The notes beneath the pieces were generated by a model that was not told the origin of the DNA, did no database searches, and saw nothing but the letters and a program-made list of their open reading frames with translations. 15,056 bases of DNA from a bacterium (lineage in GTDB: Bacteria; Chlamydiota; Chlamydiia; Chlamydiales; SM23-39), in the NCBI GenBank assembly GCA_021818045.1, contig JAKAFF010000011.1, positions 1 through 15,056 of the forward strand, written 5' to 3'. Positions within the stretch are counted from its first letter, which is position 1, and each line of letters starts with the position of its first letter. Of the stretch, positions 6,560-13,948 are shown piece after piece. Both the position numbers and the translations under genes were made by a program.

Positions 6560-7715
6560 GCCACTCTTTCACTCTCCAAAAAATATTCCCCTTCACGTCA
6601 CAAGATGCGCATAAGTCCCCTTTTTGCAAAAGGGTCCCCTTGAGATCGACAATCTCCACTTCTCCCACTTTTTGCCCCTTATGAATAGGCAACCCCTCTA
6701 CCTGCCAATGTAAAATAGCTTTACATTCGGACTCTTCAGCTGGAAAATATTCAATACAAAGCGCTTTAGCAAGGTTCGCCCGTAATGGCAACTTAGACCC
6801 ATCGATCTCTTTTATGAACGTATAATCGGAGCCTATAAGCCGCCGTCTCTCTTTTTTCTGTGCAAATGCTGCATCGAACAATTTTTTCGCATCCTGGAAT
6901 CGCTCATCTGAAGTCTGCGTTCCAAATACTACCGCAATTAAGGTCCGCCCCTCGTGCTCTGCTGCTGCAACCAAAGTCCTTTGCGCAGCCGCTGTATACC
7001 CAGATTTGACGCCGATTGCCTTAGGATAATAGTGACGACTTTTTGCTTTTAAAAGAGGATTGGTGTGTAAGATCTCTCGTGCGGCCTGTTTATTCGATTT
7101 TGGTTTGGTATATTTCAGCGTTGAGACGATTTGTCGAAATGTGTGATTCCTAAGGGCTCTTTGCGTAATGAGCGCCATGTCATAAGCTGAACAATAGTGC
7201 GCCGAGTGAGTCAGTCCATGAGGATTGGCGAAGTGGGTATTTTGACATCCCATGCCCTGCAGGTATTCATTAAGCAGTTCCATGAACTGCGGCACCGACC
7301 CACCCATCACCTCCGCCGCCACATTCGCTGCATCATTCCCAGAGACAAGCATCATTCCATACAACAGTGTTTCTAAAGTCACCATCTCCCCCCTTTTAAT
7401 ACCCAACATTGTGCCATCACTTTCTAACCAGTGGGCTGGAAATCGCTCGCGATCTTGGGAGGGCTTGTGTTTTAAACACTCTGCAGACACAGTGACCATC
7501 CGCCCTAAATTCTGTTCATGCTCAATCACATACAGAGCAGTGGCAATCTTTGTGGTGCTGGCTGGGGAAACAGGAAGAAAGGGCTGTTTTTCAAACAAGA
7601 TGGCACCTGTTGCCGCATTCATCAAGACGGCAGAGCGGGCCTGTATTTCAATATCCAAAGGCTTTGCGGCCAAATACGTTGGGACTACCAACACCATTAA
7701 ATATAGGAGCATCAT
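6549..7715 (-). CDS. dacF: D-alanyl-D-alanine carboxypeptidase, S11 / PBP5-like family
   Basis: Serine D,D-carboxypeptidase that trims the terminal D-Ala of peptidoglycan stem peptides in the periplasm; in Chlamydiota it acts on the limited division peptidoglycan. From ATG 7715 it has 388 residues. A signal peptide covers about 1-17 (LMVLVVPTYLAA). Penicillin-binding motifs: STTK at 53-56 (nucleophile Ser53), SGN at 125-127, and KSG at 237-239 in place of the usual KTG. Residues 295-375 form a PBP5-type C-terminal beta domain, and the short end IFWRVKEWLTR could be an amphipathic membrane anchor. Start: the frame opens with TTG at 7724; ATG 7715 (or 7712) is preferred because it gives a cleaner signal peptide, but no Shine-Dalgarno supports any of them. 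It faces and overlaps rsmA by 11 bp. The symbol follows chlamydial naming from memory. Confidence 0.93.
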   Translation of the reverse strand: MMLLYLMVLVVPTYLAAKPLDIEIQARSAVLMNAATGAILFEKQPFLPVSPASTTKIATALYVIEHEQNLGRMVTVSAECLKHKPSQDRERFPAHWLESDGTMLGIKRGEMVTLETLLYGMMLVSGNDAANVAAEVMGGSVPQFMELLNEYLQGMGCQNTHFANPHGLTHSAHYCSAYDMALITQRALRNHTFRQIVSTLKYTKPKSNKQAAREILHTNPLLKAKSRHYYPKAIGVKSGYTAAAQRTLVAAAEHEGRTLIAVVFGTQTSDERFQDAKKLFDAAFAQKKERRRLIGSDYTFIKEIDGSKLPLRANLAKALCIEYFPAEESECKAILHWQVEGLPIHKGQKVGEVEIVDLKGTLLQKGDLCASCDVKGNIFWRVKEWLTR

Positions 7716-7725
7716 GATGAACAAA

Positions 7726-7755
7726 ATCTTAATTGAACAATTCTCTGTACGTCAA
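7726..7755 (-). promoter_or_regulatory. Candidate promoter for the carboxypeptidase gene
   Basis: Minus strand: TTGACG (7750-7755, 5 of 6) and TAAGAT (7726-7731, 4 of 6) with an 18-bp spacer. The ATG at 7715 begins 10 bases after the -10 box, so a transcript from here would have almost no leader. That agrees with the lack of a Shine-Dalgarno, but also leaves the assignment uncertain. Confidence 0.35.
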
Positions 7756-7779
7756 ACTAAAACCGCCGCAAAGAAAGAG

Positions 7780-7808
7780 TTGACAAGCTAATTCTTTTGA
7801 TCTAATCT
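7780..7808 (+). promoter_or_regulatory. Candidate promoter for the small gene at 7839
   Basis: Perfect -35 TTGACA (7780-7785), 17-bp spacer, then TAATCT (7803-7808), which keeps the most conserved -10 positions (TA....T) but only 3 of 6 overall. Start of transcription would be near 7815, giving a leader of about 24 bases that contains the strong Shine-Dalgarno at 7829-7834. It lies in the gap divergent from the carboxypeptidase gene. Confidence 0.45.
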
Positions 7809-7838
7809 GAGGGTACGGTGTGCCAGTTGGGAGGGAGT

Positions 7839-8270
7839 ATGCTGAATCCGATCCAGATCGAAGAAGCTTATAAAGAGTTTACAGCGAATCTTTCAAACTG
7901 TTTACACGATAGCATCGTCCAAATTGACCTTAAGTTCCTGCATGATGAAGCTTTACTCAATGTCTTGCAGGATGACAAAGAGGATGTCGACGATTTGACG
8001 CAATATTTCCATGTCATTGAGAGCGTGGAAAAAGTGACGCTTTTTAATGAGCAATTCATTGTCTGGATTATCCCTAAAATGGAGGGCGAACAGCCCATTA
8101 CTCATGTCCTTATCGCTCTAAATCATCCAGAAAAACCCCATTTAGAAATGGCCTTTACTACGCAAGGAGTATATAACACTCCTCGCTACGTCTTGAAGGT
8201 CTTGCAACATTTTCTGGTCGAGATGCTCGAGACAGAAGAGACTTTGACGCTTTTAGAAAAAAACCAATAA
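7839..8270 (+). CDS. Small acidic hypothetical protein (CT550-position)
   Basis: I do not recognise the family. The 143-residue product is acidic, without signal peptide or membrane segment, so probably cytoplasmic. It has a helical N-terminal part (MLNPIQIEEAYKEF), a very acidic patch (DDKEDVDDL at about 45-53), a central beta-like stretch (QFIVWIIPKM, then THVLIALNHPEKPHLEMAF) and a helical acidic end (LKVLQHFLVEMLETEETLTLLEK). The size and acidity recall small type III secretion chaperones, but no motif proves it. Start: ATG 7839 with a strong GGGAGG (7829-7834) four bases upstream; the frame also opens at GTG 7818 but that has no such site. It sits where C. trachomatis has the hypothetical CT550, between rsbW and dacF (from memory). 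A hairpin follows 30 bp downstream. Confidence 0.8.
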   Translation: MLNPIQIEEAYKEFTANLSNCLHDSIVQIDLKFLHDEALLNVLQDDKEDVDDLTQYFHVIESVEKVTLFNEQFIVWIIPKMEGEQPITHVLIALNHPEKPHLEMAFTTQGVYNTPRYVLKVLQHFLVEMLETEETLTLLEKNQ

Positions 8271-8299
8271 AAAATGCGTCATACCAATCGCAAGTTCAG

Positions 8300-8342
8300 G
8301 TATACACAAATGAGTTCAAAAGTTGGATTCATTTGTGTATAT
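8300..8342. terminator. Long hairpin between convergent genes, likely bidirectional terminator
   Basis: Perfect 13-bp inverted repeat TATACACAAATGA (8301-8313) and TCATTTGTGTATA (8329-8341). With G-U pairs on the plus transcript the stem extends inward (GTTC against GGAT) to about 17 pairs with a 7-base loop. It lies between convergent stop codons, 30 bp past the plus-strand gene at 7839. The 3' arm contains the rsbW stop codon. The plus strand continues ATGTTTTCG, a weak U-tract. On the minus strand a T-run comes only about 23 bases later (complement of 8272-8277), so classic intrinsic termination is not certain there. Confidence 0.65.
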
Positions 8343-8754
8343 GTTTTCGAGATAGATGTTTGATGAGTGTTAGTACGTTTTGCTCATTGCGTCGTTCATA
8401 GCGCATATCATCTACAAAACGGCGTACGAAATGTAGCCCCAGTCCCCCTAATTCTCTATTTTCGACCGGAGAATCTAGGAGTAGCTTGGGGGCGAAATGG
8501 ACGGGGTCAAAAAGAGGACCATCGTCGCAAAATGTGATTTCACAGCGACCTTGAGGTGAGAGACAGATCGTTATCTGAATGGGCTTGGGCGTGTCTTGGT
8601 AAGCATGTTTCACGATATTGACAAAAATCTCTTCGCAGGCAAGCCCTAGTTTTTTGACCTCCGAGGAAGAGAAGCGTTCTAGGATTGCGCAGAGCCATTG
8701 AAACATCTCTCGCACTAGGGGGATTTTAGCATCAAATGTTCTATTCCATTCCAT
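8329..8754 (-). CDS. rsbW: RsbW-type anti-sigma factor / serine-protein kinase
   Basis: A 141-residue GHKL ATPase of the RsbW/SpoIIAB type. Such proteins bind a sigma factor or a partner and phosphorylate an anti-anti-sigma (STAS) protein in partner switching; in Chlamydia an RsbW is known to take part in controlling the major sigma factor. Visible: the N box EEIFVNIVKHAY (41-52: Glu42, Asn46, His50), the G1 box CDDGPLFDP (76-84) and the G2 box GGLGLHFV (103-110). Start: ATG 8754 has GGAG five bases upstream (8760-8763); the frame also opens at ATG 8772, with no such site. It overlaps the LptE-like gene by 14 bp and is last in the dnaE operon. No STAS partner or phosphatase gene lies in the window. 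The stop codon falls inside the terminator hairpin. Confidence 0.9.
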   Translation of the reverse strand: MEWNRTFDAKIPLVREMFQWLCAILERFSSSEVKKLGLACEEIFVNIVKHAYQDTPKPIQITICLSPQGRCEITFCDDGPLFDPVHFAPKLLLDSPVENRELGGLGLHFVRRFVDDMRYERRNEQNVLTLIKHLSRKHIHK

Positions 8755-9361
8755 GAAAGCTCCATTCTGCATCTAACATATCGGCGATTTTGTGTGCGAT
8801 CTTAAAATAAAGGGGCGTGGCTGCTGCATCATAAGCCGCTTCTTTAGGTTCTAACTGCCCTAAAGAAAAGGGGAGTACGGTTTGCTGTTGGCCTTGCGCA
8901 TTGATAAAGGTGAGATCTTGTAGAGAATCTCCATCGACATAATCATAATCTGCATATACAGACACTTGATAAGGACCTGTCACCACCTCGGTCGACGCCC
9001 CCTTATAGAGGGTGATGGTTGTCGTTAAGGTACGACGACCTTCAGAGGCGAGCAGGTTTTTACGTAATGTGTTATAGACATCTTGCGGATCGCGGCGATA
9101 TCCAATTTGTTGGGAGGAGTGACCTACCACTGTCACTTCAAGGCGCAGATCCCCTCCATGAGGCTTAACCACCATCGTCCTAGATGTACTCAGAGCTTCT
9201 ATAATACTGGCTGTCAGCCGCCCCTCCTCATCTCCTACGACGTACGGAACTGTGACGGTGGGGCGAGCGAAAGACGCATCCTCTGATTGCCAGCGATAGC
9301 CACAGCCAGAAAGAATACTAATCAGCCCGAGAAGCAGCTTGCAATTGTTCCAGTTTTTCAC
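8741..9361 (-). CDS. LptE-like outer-membrane lipoprotein
   Basis: A 206-residue lipoprotein: short basic N-terminus, hydrophobic core (LLLGLISIL) and lipobox LSGC with acylated Cys20, followed by GYRWQ. After it come strand-rich segments (TVTVPYVVGD, LRLEVTVVGHSS) and the RTLTTTITLYKGAS stretch, which fit the LptE/RlpB fold that plugs LptD for LPS export. Similarity is by pattern only. It matches the place of C. trachomatis CT548 (from memory). Lnt and the lipoprotein pathway would process it. Start: GTG 9361 is the only usable start between an upstream in-frame TAG (9377-9379) and the lipobox, but it has no Shine-Dalgarno. It overlaps the TPR gene by 44 bp, so coupled translation is likely. 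Confidence 0.72.
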   Translation of the reverse strand: MKNWNNCKLLLGLISILSGCGYRWQSEDASFARPTVTVPYVVGDEEGRLTASIIEALSTSRTMVVKPHGGDLRLEVTVVGHSSQQIGYRRDPQDVYNTLRKNLLASEGRRTLTTTITLYKGASTEVVTGPYQVSVYADYDYVDGDSLQDLTFINAQGQQQTVLPFSLGQLEPKEAAYDAAATPLYFKIAHKIADMLDAEWSFHGME

Positions 9362-10250
9362 GAGAGGCGACGGCAGCTATGGTGTTGGGGTATTTTGCGA
9401 CAACTTTTGAATAGTAGATCATCGATGCGGGGACTTTTTTTGTTTTTTCAAAAAAGCATCCCGTCTCAAAGAGGTTTTGGGCAAACAACTCTTGCATATC
9501 GGCATAGACTTGTTCTGCTTCTGCAATTCGAGGTTCTCGTGGAAAGACCTGGCGAAATTTGCGTAAATTCACAAAGGCTAAATCTAACAAATCGGGATCC
9601 AAACTTTCTTGCTGGCATTGGGTGAAATAGACGTGATTTTTCTCCAAATAGGCTTGTGCCGCAAAATCGTGCTTGGGAAAGCGACGAATTAACAGGTCGA
9701 GAGCCTCTAATCCCACCTTAAAATCTTCAATCTCTACCAAGATGCGCGCCTTACTCAGCAAAGATTTGGCCGCCATTTCTGAATGAGGCAGCGCCGCAAT
9801 CACTTCGTCATAAATTTCCACAGAATCTTCCGTGGCGTCTACCCAAGCGGGGAACTTGGGAGACCCGAACAGCTTTTTTTTCGTCCCAGAAGAAAACTTC
9901 TCTGCAATGTTAAATTTATACTCAATAGCCTCTTCAAAATGCTTGGGAGAGGTCGTATGATTCAAATAGGCCGTAAAGCAATCGTTTGCATACTCAAATT
10001 GATTGAGCTTATAATAAGCCTCTCCCATGATGTAAGAGGCCTCTTTCGCAAAGGGACTAGTGGGAAAGTTATAGGAGATGATTTGAGCATAGTCAACAAC
10101 AGACCACCACTCTTTATTTACAATCGCTTGCTGCAATGCGCTATGATACTCCTGCACTGAGGGACCGGTTTGCCAAATCAAGTCGCTCTCTTCAAGAGCT
10201 CCTAAAGACACAACAAGGGAGACGAGGATAGGTAGAATCTTTTTCATCAT
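9318..10250 (-). CDS. Secreted TPR protein, BamD/YfiO-like
   Basis: A 310-residue exported protein with tetratricopeptide-like helical pairs. The signal peptide spans about 1-18 (KKILPILVSLVVSLGA), with cleavage near LGA. There is no lipobox Cys, unlike E. coli BamD. Repeats show the A/Y-rich TPR pattern: VVDYAQIISYNFPTSPFAKEA (as WWSVVDYAQIISYNFP at 48-63), YIMGEAYYKLNQFEYANDCF at 73-92, VEIYDEVIAALPHSEMAAKS at 143-162, FKVGLEALDLLIRRFPKHD (175-193) and MIYYSKVVAKYPNTIAAVAS (277-296). The pattern 'aromatic-Pro then A.....' is typical of BamD/YbgF proteins. Likely role: a periplasmic adaptor in outer-membrane protein assembly, as for C. trachomatis CT547 (synteny from memory). Start: ATG 10250 or 10247, neither with a Shine-Dalgarno. 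It begins 32 bp after dnaE and overlaps the LptE-like gene. Confidence 0.75.
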   Translation of the reverse strand: MMKKILPILVSLVVSLGALEESDLIWQTGPSVQEYHSALQQAIVNKEWWSVVDYAQIISYNFPTSPFAKEASYIMGEAYYKLNQFEYANDCFTAYLNHTTSPKHFEEAIEYKFNIAEKFSSGTKKKLFGSPKFPAWVDATEDSVEIYDEVIAALPHSEMAAKSLLSKARILVEIEDFKVGLEALDLLIRRFPKHDFAAQAYLEKNHVYFTQCQQESLDPDLLDLAFVNLRKFRQVFPREPRIAEAEQVYADMQELFAQNLFETGCFFEKTKKVPASMIYYSKVVAKYPNTIAAVASREKLEQLQAASRAD

Positions 10251-10282
10251 GGAAATAGGTTAAGCCAAGGGGGGCGATTCTG

Positions 10283-13200
10283 TCAAATCTCAAAGAGCCA
10301 ATTTTTGCTTCTCAATTGCTCGAAAAGGGGGGAGGCAGCCTTTACCCCCCATGAAGATTCGATACGTACGGTTCCAAGAGAGCTCCCCGCTGCACAAAAC
10401 TGTATCTCTATGGGAGATTTGCCTGGATGCGCCCGAAAAATTTCTTTTAATGAGAGGATGTCGCTCAGCCGAACTTGATCGGCGTCTACTTTGATATTAA
10501 TGGTCTTAATTTCCTCTTTTTCCACGATGGGGGCCTTCTCTTTGGGAGTTTTGGGAGACGTTTTCCACTTGGACTCGGACGGCCTAGATTGGGCTTTAAT
10601 CCGGTCGTATGCCTCTTCACATGCTTTGATCCTCGCTTCATTGACAGTCGTTAAATCATCTAAATAGCGACAGCTCCACTGCAACGCCTCCTCTTTTCGA
10701 TCGACTTGGCAAACGCCGTAGAGCAATTGATTTTCTCGTAACAAAGCCCCCTTCTCTTCAAATAAATCAGACCAAATAGGCAGCTCAAATCGCTCTACGC
10801 CATCGCTTATGACAAGAATGGCGAATTTCTTTTGACTTTTCATAGAGACTTTTACCTGAACGCCTTCCACAACAAAAGCGGCTCGGAACACGGTCCCATT
10901 AGGCAGCATTTCCACCTCCGATAGAGGCACGCAAGAGAGTCTGCCTAAAATATTTTTATAACTATCCATGGGGTGACCGGTAAGATAAAGTCCCAAGAGC
11001 TCTTTTTCTTTTTGCAACAATTGAAGTGTGGTGGACTTTGCCGCAACCGGTGGGGGGACTACAAAAGGAGGAGTCTCCTCTTCAATCAGCGCAAAGAGAT
11101 TGAGTACTCCGAGAGACGCCTCTTTTTGGTCTCGAGCCGCCCTTTCATACATCGCTTCCACGCTTTCTCTCATTGCATCGCGAGACCATTGGGTAAAATC
11201 AAAGGCCCCCGCATCAACAAGGAGCTCTATCTGTTTTTTGCCCACTCGAGTTTTATCAATGCGCTGGACAAATTCATAGAGAGTTTTGTAAGCACCATGG
11301 CGTTGTCTTTCCAGGATAATCGTATCAACAACACTTTGCCCAACACCTTTAATGCCGGACATGGCGAAGCGAATTCCTCTCGCCGATGCAGCAAATTCGC
11401 TTGCCGCCTCATTGATATCTGGCGATAAAATCTGAATGTCCATTGCTTTGGCCTCGCCAATGAATTTGGCAAGTTTTGTCGTATCATCTCGATCGCACGT
11501 CATGAGCGCTGCCATCCACTCTTTGGGATAGTTGGCTTTAAAAAATGCAGTGACATACGACAAATACGCATAAGCTGCTGCATGAGATTTATTAAATCCG
11601 TAAGATGCAAATTTTTCGATCTTATCAAAAATGCGCCCTGCGATATCGTCTGCAATCCCATTTTTGTGACAGCCTCTGAGAAATTGATCTCTTTGCCGAT
11701 TCATCTCCTCTTTATCTTTTTTGCCCATGGCACGGCGCAACACATCCCCTTCTCCAAGAGAGTATCCGGCCAAAGACCTCGCAATTTGCATGACCTGCTC
11801 TTGATACACCATGACTCCGCAAGTCTCAGAGAGGATATCTTGCATCAAGGGGTGATCCATCTCAATGGGCTCACGACCATGCTTTCTGTTGATAAAAGAG
11901 GGGATCATGTCCATCGGCCCTGGGCGATATAAGGCGCCAACCGCAATAATCTCTTCGAATGTGTCTATATGCAACTGTTTGGCCAGATCTTGCATCCCGC
12001 CAGACTCTAACTGAAATACTCCAAGCGTTTTACCTTGGTTCAGAAGGTCGTAGGTGGCGTGGTCATCCAGGGGCAAATTGATCCAATCGATGTGCTGTCC
12101 CGTATTATGGCTTACGGCATCTGCACACTTTTGAATAGAGGTTAGGGTTTTGAGTCCCAAAAAGTCGATTTTGAGCATCCCTACGCTTTCTACTGGTTTC
12201 ATCGCATATTGCGTGACCCACATTTCAGAATCTTTGGCAACGCACACCGGCACATGATCGGTGATGGGATTTGCGGAGATAATGAGTCCTGCTGCATGTG
12301 TACTGGTGTTGCGGATAGAACCTTCGATTTTTTTTGCCATTTCGAGGATGGACCGCGCCTCTGCATCGCGCTCCATGAGATTTGTAAGCTCTGGATCGAG
12401 CTGAAAGGCTTTATCGAGCGTCATGGTTGGATCTTCTGGCACAAGAGCTGCGATCTCATTGACTTTTGATAAAGACACGTTCAAGACGCGACCCACATCG
12501 CGGATGGCCATTTTAGCCTTCATGGTTCCAAAAGTGATGATTTGCGCGACCTTGTCTTTTCCATATTTTGCCACTACGTAATCGATCACTTCTTGGCGGC
12601 GTTCCATGCAAATATCGACGTCGATATCGGGGTAAGAGATCCTTTCGGGGTTGATAAATCGCTCAAAAAACAAATTAAATCGCAGCGGTTCGATATCAGT
12701 AATCCCAATGAGATAAGAGATAATAGAGCCTGCTGCAGAGCCGCGGCCGGGCCCCATGGGAATCTGTCGTTTTTTCGCCCAATTGATAAAGTCGTACACG
12801 ATAAGCATGTAATCGCACATTCCTTTGGAGGTTAGGATGTGAAATTCGTACTCGAAGCGCTCTTTGACTACTTTTAAGGGATCCGTTCCTGGCACTTTAG
12901 CAAGCGTCGCGGGGGTATAACGCGCCTGAATGCCTTCTACACATAAATCGTACAGAAATTTTTCGGCGGCCTTTAATCGCTCTGCTGGATTTTGAACTTG
13001 GCTCTCTACCGTAGGCGGAATAAAAACCGGATAGTGTTTTGTCTTAAAATCGAGATCGCATTGACATTTTTCTGCAATGCGCACAGTTTCAGCTAACGCC
13101 TGTGGCAAATCCGCAAATAGGGCCTGCATTTGCTGCGGAGATTTAAAGTAAAGCTCTCGGGTCGCAGTCGTATCTCTTTTGGGATTAGGGACCTTATTTT

Positions 13201-13924
13201 TTGGATTGCCCGCTGAATCGCGCTCCCAAATTTCACAAGATTCTCCAGCTTGAATGTTGAGTAAAATTTCGTGCGCACGCCAATCTTGTTCTTCAATGTA
13301 ATGAATGTTATTGGTCGCAACCAAGGGAATCCCTAAGTGTTGGGAAATTTCAATGAGTGTATCATTGTGTTTTTGCTGTACTGCCTCATAATCGCGCATT
13401 TTCTGATACAGCCAATTTTCGGACAGCGCATCGAGCAAAAGGGGATGTATTTGTACCTCGAGATAAAAATCTTCGCCAAACAGTGTATGATACCATTCGA
13501 TCTGTGCCACATCACTCGCCAAGCAAATCAGCCCTTCACAGTGCGTTTCTAGCGCCTCTTTATCAATGCGCGGCTGATAATAAAATCCTTCGAGAAACCC
13601 AATCGACGACAGCTTGCAAAGGTTTTTATATCCCGTATAATTTTTGGCGAGCAAGATAATCGGCTGTCCATTTGCGACTCCAGGAATGCGCTTTTTCTCT
13701 AAACGCGATCCTGGAGACATCCAAATTTGACACCCCAAAATAGGCTTGATTCCCGCCGCCTTGGTCGCCTTATAAAACTCGATCATTCCATAGAGATTGC
13801 CCTCATCTGTCAGGGCAAGTGCACTCATGCCAAAGCTTTTTGCTTTATCCGCAAGTGCAGCAACTGAGGCTGTGGAGTTGAGAATCGAAAATTGAGAATG
13901 AACGTTTAGCGGGACATATACCAT
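10283..13924 (-). CDS. dnaE: DNA polymerase III alpha subunit DnaE
   Basis: Replicative DNA polymerase catalytic subunit, 1213 residues, close to the family's usual 1160-1240. Order of domains: PHP (1-290, VHSQFSIL, LALTDEGNLYG, AAGIKPILG), palm and thumb, fingers, then tandem HhH near 890-930, an OB fold (about 1000-1090) and a C-terminal tail. The catalytic acids are plain: Asp433 and Asp435 in SYPDIDVDICMERR, and Asp587 in LKIDFLGLKTLT. MGPGRGSAAGSIISYL at 390-405 and QIITFGTMKAKMAIRDVGRV at 461-480 are diagnostic. In the PHP domain canonical metal ligands are changed (NVH instead of HxH at 7-9; TDEG instead of TDHG at 39-42), so a PHP phosphatase or exonuclease is unlikely to be active. 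ATG 13924 has no Shine-Dalgarno. It starts 24 bp after the transporter stop. Confidence 0.98.
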   Translation of the reverse strand: MVYVPLNVHSQFSILNSTASVAALADKAKSFGMSALALTDEGNLYGMIEFYKATKAAGIKPILGCQIWMSPGSRLEKKRIPGVANGQPIILLAKNYTGYKNLCKLSSIGFLEGFYYQPRIDKEALETHCEGLICLASDVAQIEWYHTLFGEDFYLEVQIHPLLLDALSENWLYQKMRDYEAVQQKHNDTLIEISQHLGIPLVATNNIHYIEEQDWRAHEILLNIQAGESCEIWERDSAGNPKNKVPNPKRDTTATRELYFKSPQQMQALFADLPQALAETVRIAEKCQCDLDFKTKHYPVFIPPTVESQVQNPAERLKAAEKFLYDLCVEGIQARYTPATLAKVPGTDPLKVVKERFEYEFHILTSKGMCDYMLIVYDFINWAKKRQIPMGPGRGSAAGSIISYLIGITDIEPLRFNLFFERFINPERISYPDIDVDICMERRQEVIDYVVAKYGKDKVAQIITFGTMKAKMAIRDVGRVLNVSLSKVNEIAALVPEDPTMTLDKAFQLDPELTNLMERDAEARSILEMAKKIEGSIRNTSTHAAGLIISANPITDHVPVCVAKDSEMWVTQYAMKPVESVGMLKIDFLGLKTLTSIQKCADAVSHNTGQHIDWINLPLDDHATYDLLNQGKTLGVFQLESGGMQDLAKQLHIDTFEEIIAVGALYRPGPMDMIPSFINRKHGREPIEMDHPLMQDILSETCGVMVYQEQVMQIARSLAGYSLGEGDVLRRAMGKKDKEEMNRQRDQFLRGCHKNGIADDIAGRIFDKIEKFASYGFNKSHAAAYAYLSYVTAFFKANYPKEWMAALMTCDRDDTTKLAKFIGEAKAMDIQILSPDINEAASEFAASARGIRFAMSGIKGVGQSVVDTIILERQRHGAYKTLYEFVQRIDKTRVGKKQIELLVDAGAFDFTQWSRDAMRESVEAMYERAARDQKEASLGVLNLFALIEEETPPFVVPPPVAAKSTTLQLLQKEKELLGLYLTGHPMDSYKNILGRLSCVPLSEVEMLPNGTVFRAAFVVEGVQVKVSMKSQKKFAILVISDGVERFELPIWSDLFEEKGALLRENQLLYGVCQVDRKEEALQWSCRYLDDLTTVNEARIKACEEAYDRIKAQSRPSESKWKTSPKTPKEKAPIVEKEEIKTINIKVDADQVRLSDILSLKEIFRAHPGKSPIEIQFCAAGSSLGTVRIESSWGVKAASPLFEQLRSKNWLFEI

Positions 13925-13948
13925 AAATGATCAGCGCGATATTTCGGT

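Noticed and set aside
7252..7791. 179-codon plus-strand frame opposite the carboxypeptidase
   Set aside because: It is antisense to a gene with intact STTK, SGN and signal peptide, and has no family features of its own.
9783..10160. 125-codon plus-strand frame opposite the TPR gene
   Set aside because: It is antisense to a well-supported TPR protein, with no ribosome binding site or domain.
10973..11428. 151-codon plus-strand frame opposite dnaE
   Set aside because: It is antisense to conserved DnaE sequence; composition is that of a shadow frame.
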